A stretch of DNA of 7,370 nt from Planctomycetota bacterium (GTDB taxonomy: Bacteria; Planctomycetota; Planctomycetia; Planctomycetales; Planctomycetaceae), in contig JAADHY010000392.1 in assembly GCA_013151585.1 (NCBI GenBank), positions 1 to 7,370 on the forward strand, in the 5' to 3' direction. The stretch's first letter is position 1. Each line of letters opens with the position of its first letter. The position numbers and the translations under genes were made by a program. Of this stretch, positions 6,324 to 7,370 are shown one piece after another. A model generated the notes under the pieces. The model saw only the letters and a program-made list of their open reading frames with translations. It did not search any database and was not told where the DNA came from.

Positions 6324-6554
6324 TCCGCGTGCAGGCCGGACGATCGCGGCGAGTGAGTGTGTTTTCGGGGCGGGGCTTCGCCGGATGTTCGGACTGAACC
6401 CTCAGCGAGGCGCAGGGGCGGCTCGAAAAGTTTCGCTCGGCCAGCCCTAGGGAGCGCTCACCTTATGGGAGGTCAGGCCGCAAGGGAAGCGGCTGAGATT
6501 CCGTTTAGCAGGACGCGATTTGGTAGGTTTTCTTGTTGAAAGGAGCTGTCCAGA

Positions 6555-7370
6555 ATGACACCGAAGGAATTTTTCGAGTTCGCCAAGGAACACAACGCGG
6601 AGATGGTCGACCTGAAGTTCTGCGACCTGCTAGGGACTTGGCAGCACTGTTCGTTCCCCATCGACGTGCTGGATGAGGGGACGTTCGAGGAGGGGTTAGG
6701 ATTTGACGGCTCGTCCATTCGGGGCTGGCAGCGGATCGAGGCGTCCGACATGATGGCCGTCCCCGATCCAGACACGGCGGTGATCGACCCGTTCTTCGAG
6801 AAGCCGACCGTCAGCGTGATCGCGGACATCGTGGACCCGATCACGCGCGAGAACTACTCGAAGGATCCGCGGAACGTTGCCAAGAAGGGCGTGGCCTACA
6901 TGAAGCAGACCGGCATCGCTGACACCTGCTACATCGGGCCGGAGCCGGAGTTTTTCATTTTTGACGACATCCGGTACGAATCGACGCAGCGGGGGGCCAT
7001 GTACTCGATCGATTCGGTCGAGGGGGCGTGGAACACGGGTCGGCCGGAAGAGCCCAACCTGGGGCATAAGCCGGGCTACAAGTGCGGCTACTTCCCGGTC
7101 GCGCCGATCGACAGCTATCACGATCTTCGTGGCGAGATGGTCTACGTGATGCGGCAGCTCGGTATCGTCGTGGAAGCCCATCACCACGAGGTCGGCACAG
7201 CAGGTCAGGCGGAAATCGACATGAAGTTCCAAGACCTGCTCAAGATGGCCGACCAATTCATGTGGTACAAGTACATCATCAAGAACGTGGCCAAACGGCA
7301 CGGCAAGACAGTCACTTTCATGCCGAAGCCGATTTTTGAGGACAACGGGTCCGGCATGCACACGCACTTC
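6555..7370 (+). CDS. glnA: Glutamine synthetase class I (GlnA), N-terminal 272 residues, cut by the right edge
   Basis: GlnA makes glutamine from glutamate, ammonia and ATP, the main entry of ammonia into metabolism, and acts as a cytosolic dodecamer. The 272 codons present cover more than half of the usual 470 or so. FDGSSIRGW (50-58) is the conserved loop near the ammonium site with Asp51 and Ser53. GPEPEFFIFD (128-137) carries metal-binding Glu130 and Glu132. HHHEVGTAGQAEI (209-221) carries Glu212 and Glu220. NGSGMHTHF (264-272) carries His269, at the metal and glutamate site. Residue numbers run nearly in step with the Escherichia coli enzyme, so no large insertion is present. AAAGGAG (6539-6545) lies 9 bases before the ATG, which settles the start. 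The adenylylation Tyr expected near 397 lies beyond the window, so that regulation cannot be judged. The long leader and the sigma-54-like promoter point to nitrogen control. Third positions are strongly G or C, as expected for a highly expressed gene. Confidence 0.97.
   Translation, partial: MTPKEFFEFAKEHNAEMVDLKFCDLLGTWQHCSFPIDVLDEGTFEEGLGFDGSSIRGWQRIEASDMMAVPDPDTAVIDPFFEKPTVSVIADIVDPITRENYSKDPRNVAKKGVAYMKQTGIADTCYIGPEPEFFIFDDIRYESTQRGAMYSIDSVEGAWNTGRPEEPNLGHKPGYKCGYFPVAPIDSYHDLRGEMVYVMRQLGIVVEAHHHEVGTAGQAEIDMKFQDLLKMADQFMWYKYIIKNVAKRHGKTVTFMPKPIFEDNGSGMHTHF

Noticed and set aside
6139..6450. A GTG-initiated + strand frame of 103 codons upstream of glnA
   Set aside because: There is no ribosome binding site and no recognisable protein character, and the frame runs across the sigma-54-like promoter and the paired stems of the leader.
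6472..6500. Resemblance to the conserved domain of SRP 4.5S RNA (GGTCAGG followed by a GNRA-like loop and AAGCGGC)
   Set aside because: The conserved AGCAG side of the symmetric loop is altered, and no long flanking complementary arms are found. A simple GCCGC/GCGGC hairpin explains the bases better.
6476..6525. Possible TPP or glutamine (glnA-type) riboswitch, from CTGAGA and GGACG-N-GTAGG fragments
   Set aside because: Only short fragments match. The other conserved blocks of both aptamers are absent.

Overview
The window is bacterial DNA with high GC and wide intergenic gaps. It carries five recognisable or well-supported protein genes and one tRNA. The gene set suits a member of Planctomycetota, or a relative with a similar lifestyle: a secreted protein of unknown function, a secreted alpha/beta-hydrolase-like protein, a stand-alone bioD, an isolated HlyD-type adaptor and a class I glutamine synthetase, with few operons. 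That assignment is an inference from gene style; no taxonomic marker is present.

Layout from left to right. Positions 3-308 may be the 3' end of an unrecognised gene entering from the left. A secreted protein of unknown function follows on the + strand (361-1194), with a possible terminator just after it. Facing it on the - strand is an exported alpha/beta-hydrolase-fold protein (1303-2331), in which the nucleophile serine and the catalytic histidine both appear to be replaced. About 720 bases without a convincing gene follow (2332-3052). They hold a perfect tandem 22-bp repeat, a long-range inverted repeat and a REP-like hairpin. Then comes dethiobiotin synthetase bioD (+, 3053-3778), facing a HlyD/AcrA-type periplasmic adaptor (-, 3949-5439). 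The adaptor has a perfect TATAAT box upstream and no transporter partner in the window. A tRNA-Gln(UUG) lies at 5774-5845, and the 5' 272 codons of glnA begin at 6555 and run off the right edge.

The most informative region is the roughly 700-base gap between tRNA-Gln and glnA. A near-consensus sigma-54 promoter (6202-6216) has exact GG/GC spacing. Its predicted start lies within a few bases of the foot of a GNRA-loop hairpin, which is followed immediately by a long branched stem (6244-6323). The glnA transcript would then begin with a folded leader of about 330 nt. Sigma-54 control of glnA is well known in Proteobacteria. The leader matches no glutamine-sensing RNA that I can recognise and also has competing helices. 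It is the best candidate here for an undescribed regulatory element.

The genes do not form one pathway. BioD acts in biotin synthesis, GlnA with the tRNA-Gln belongs to glutamine supply and use, and the other three products are envelope or exported proteins.
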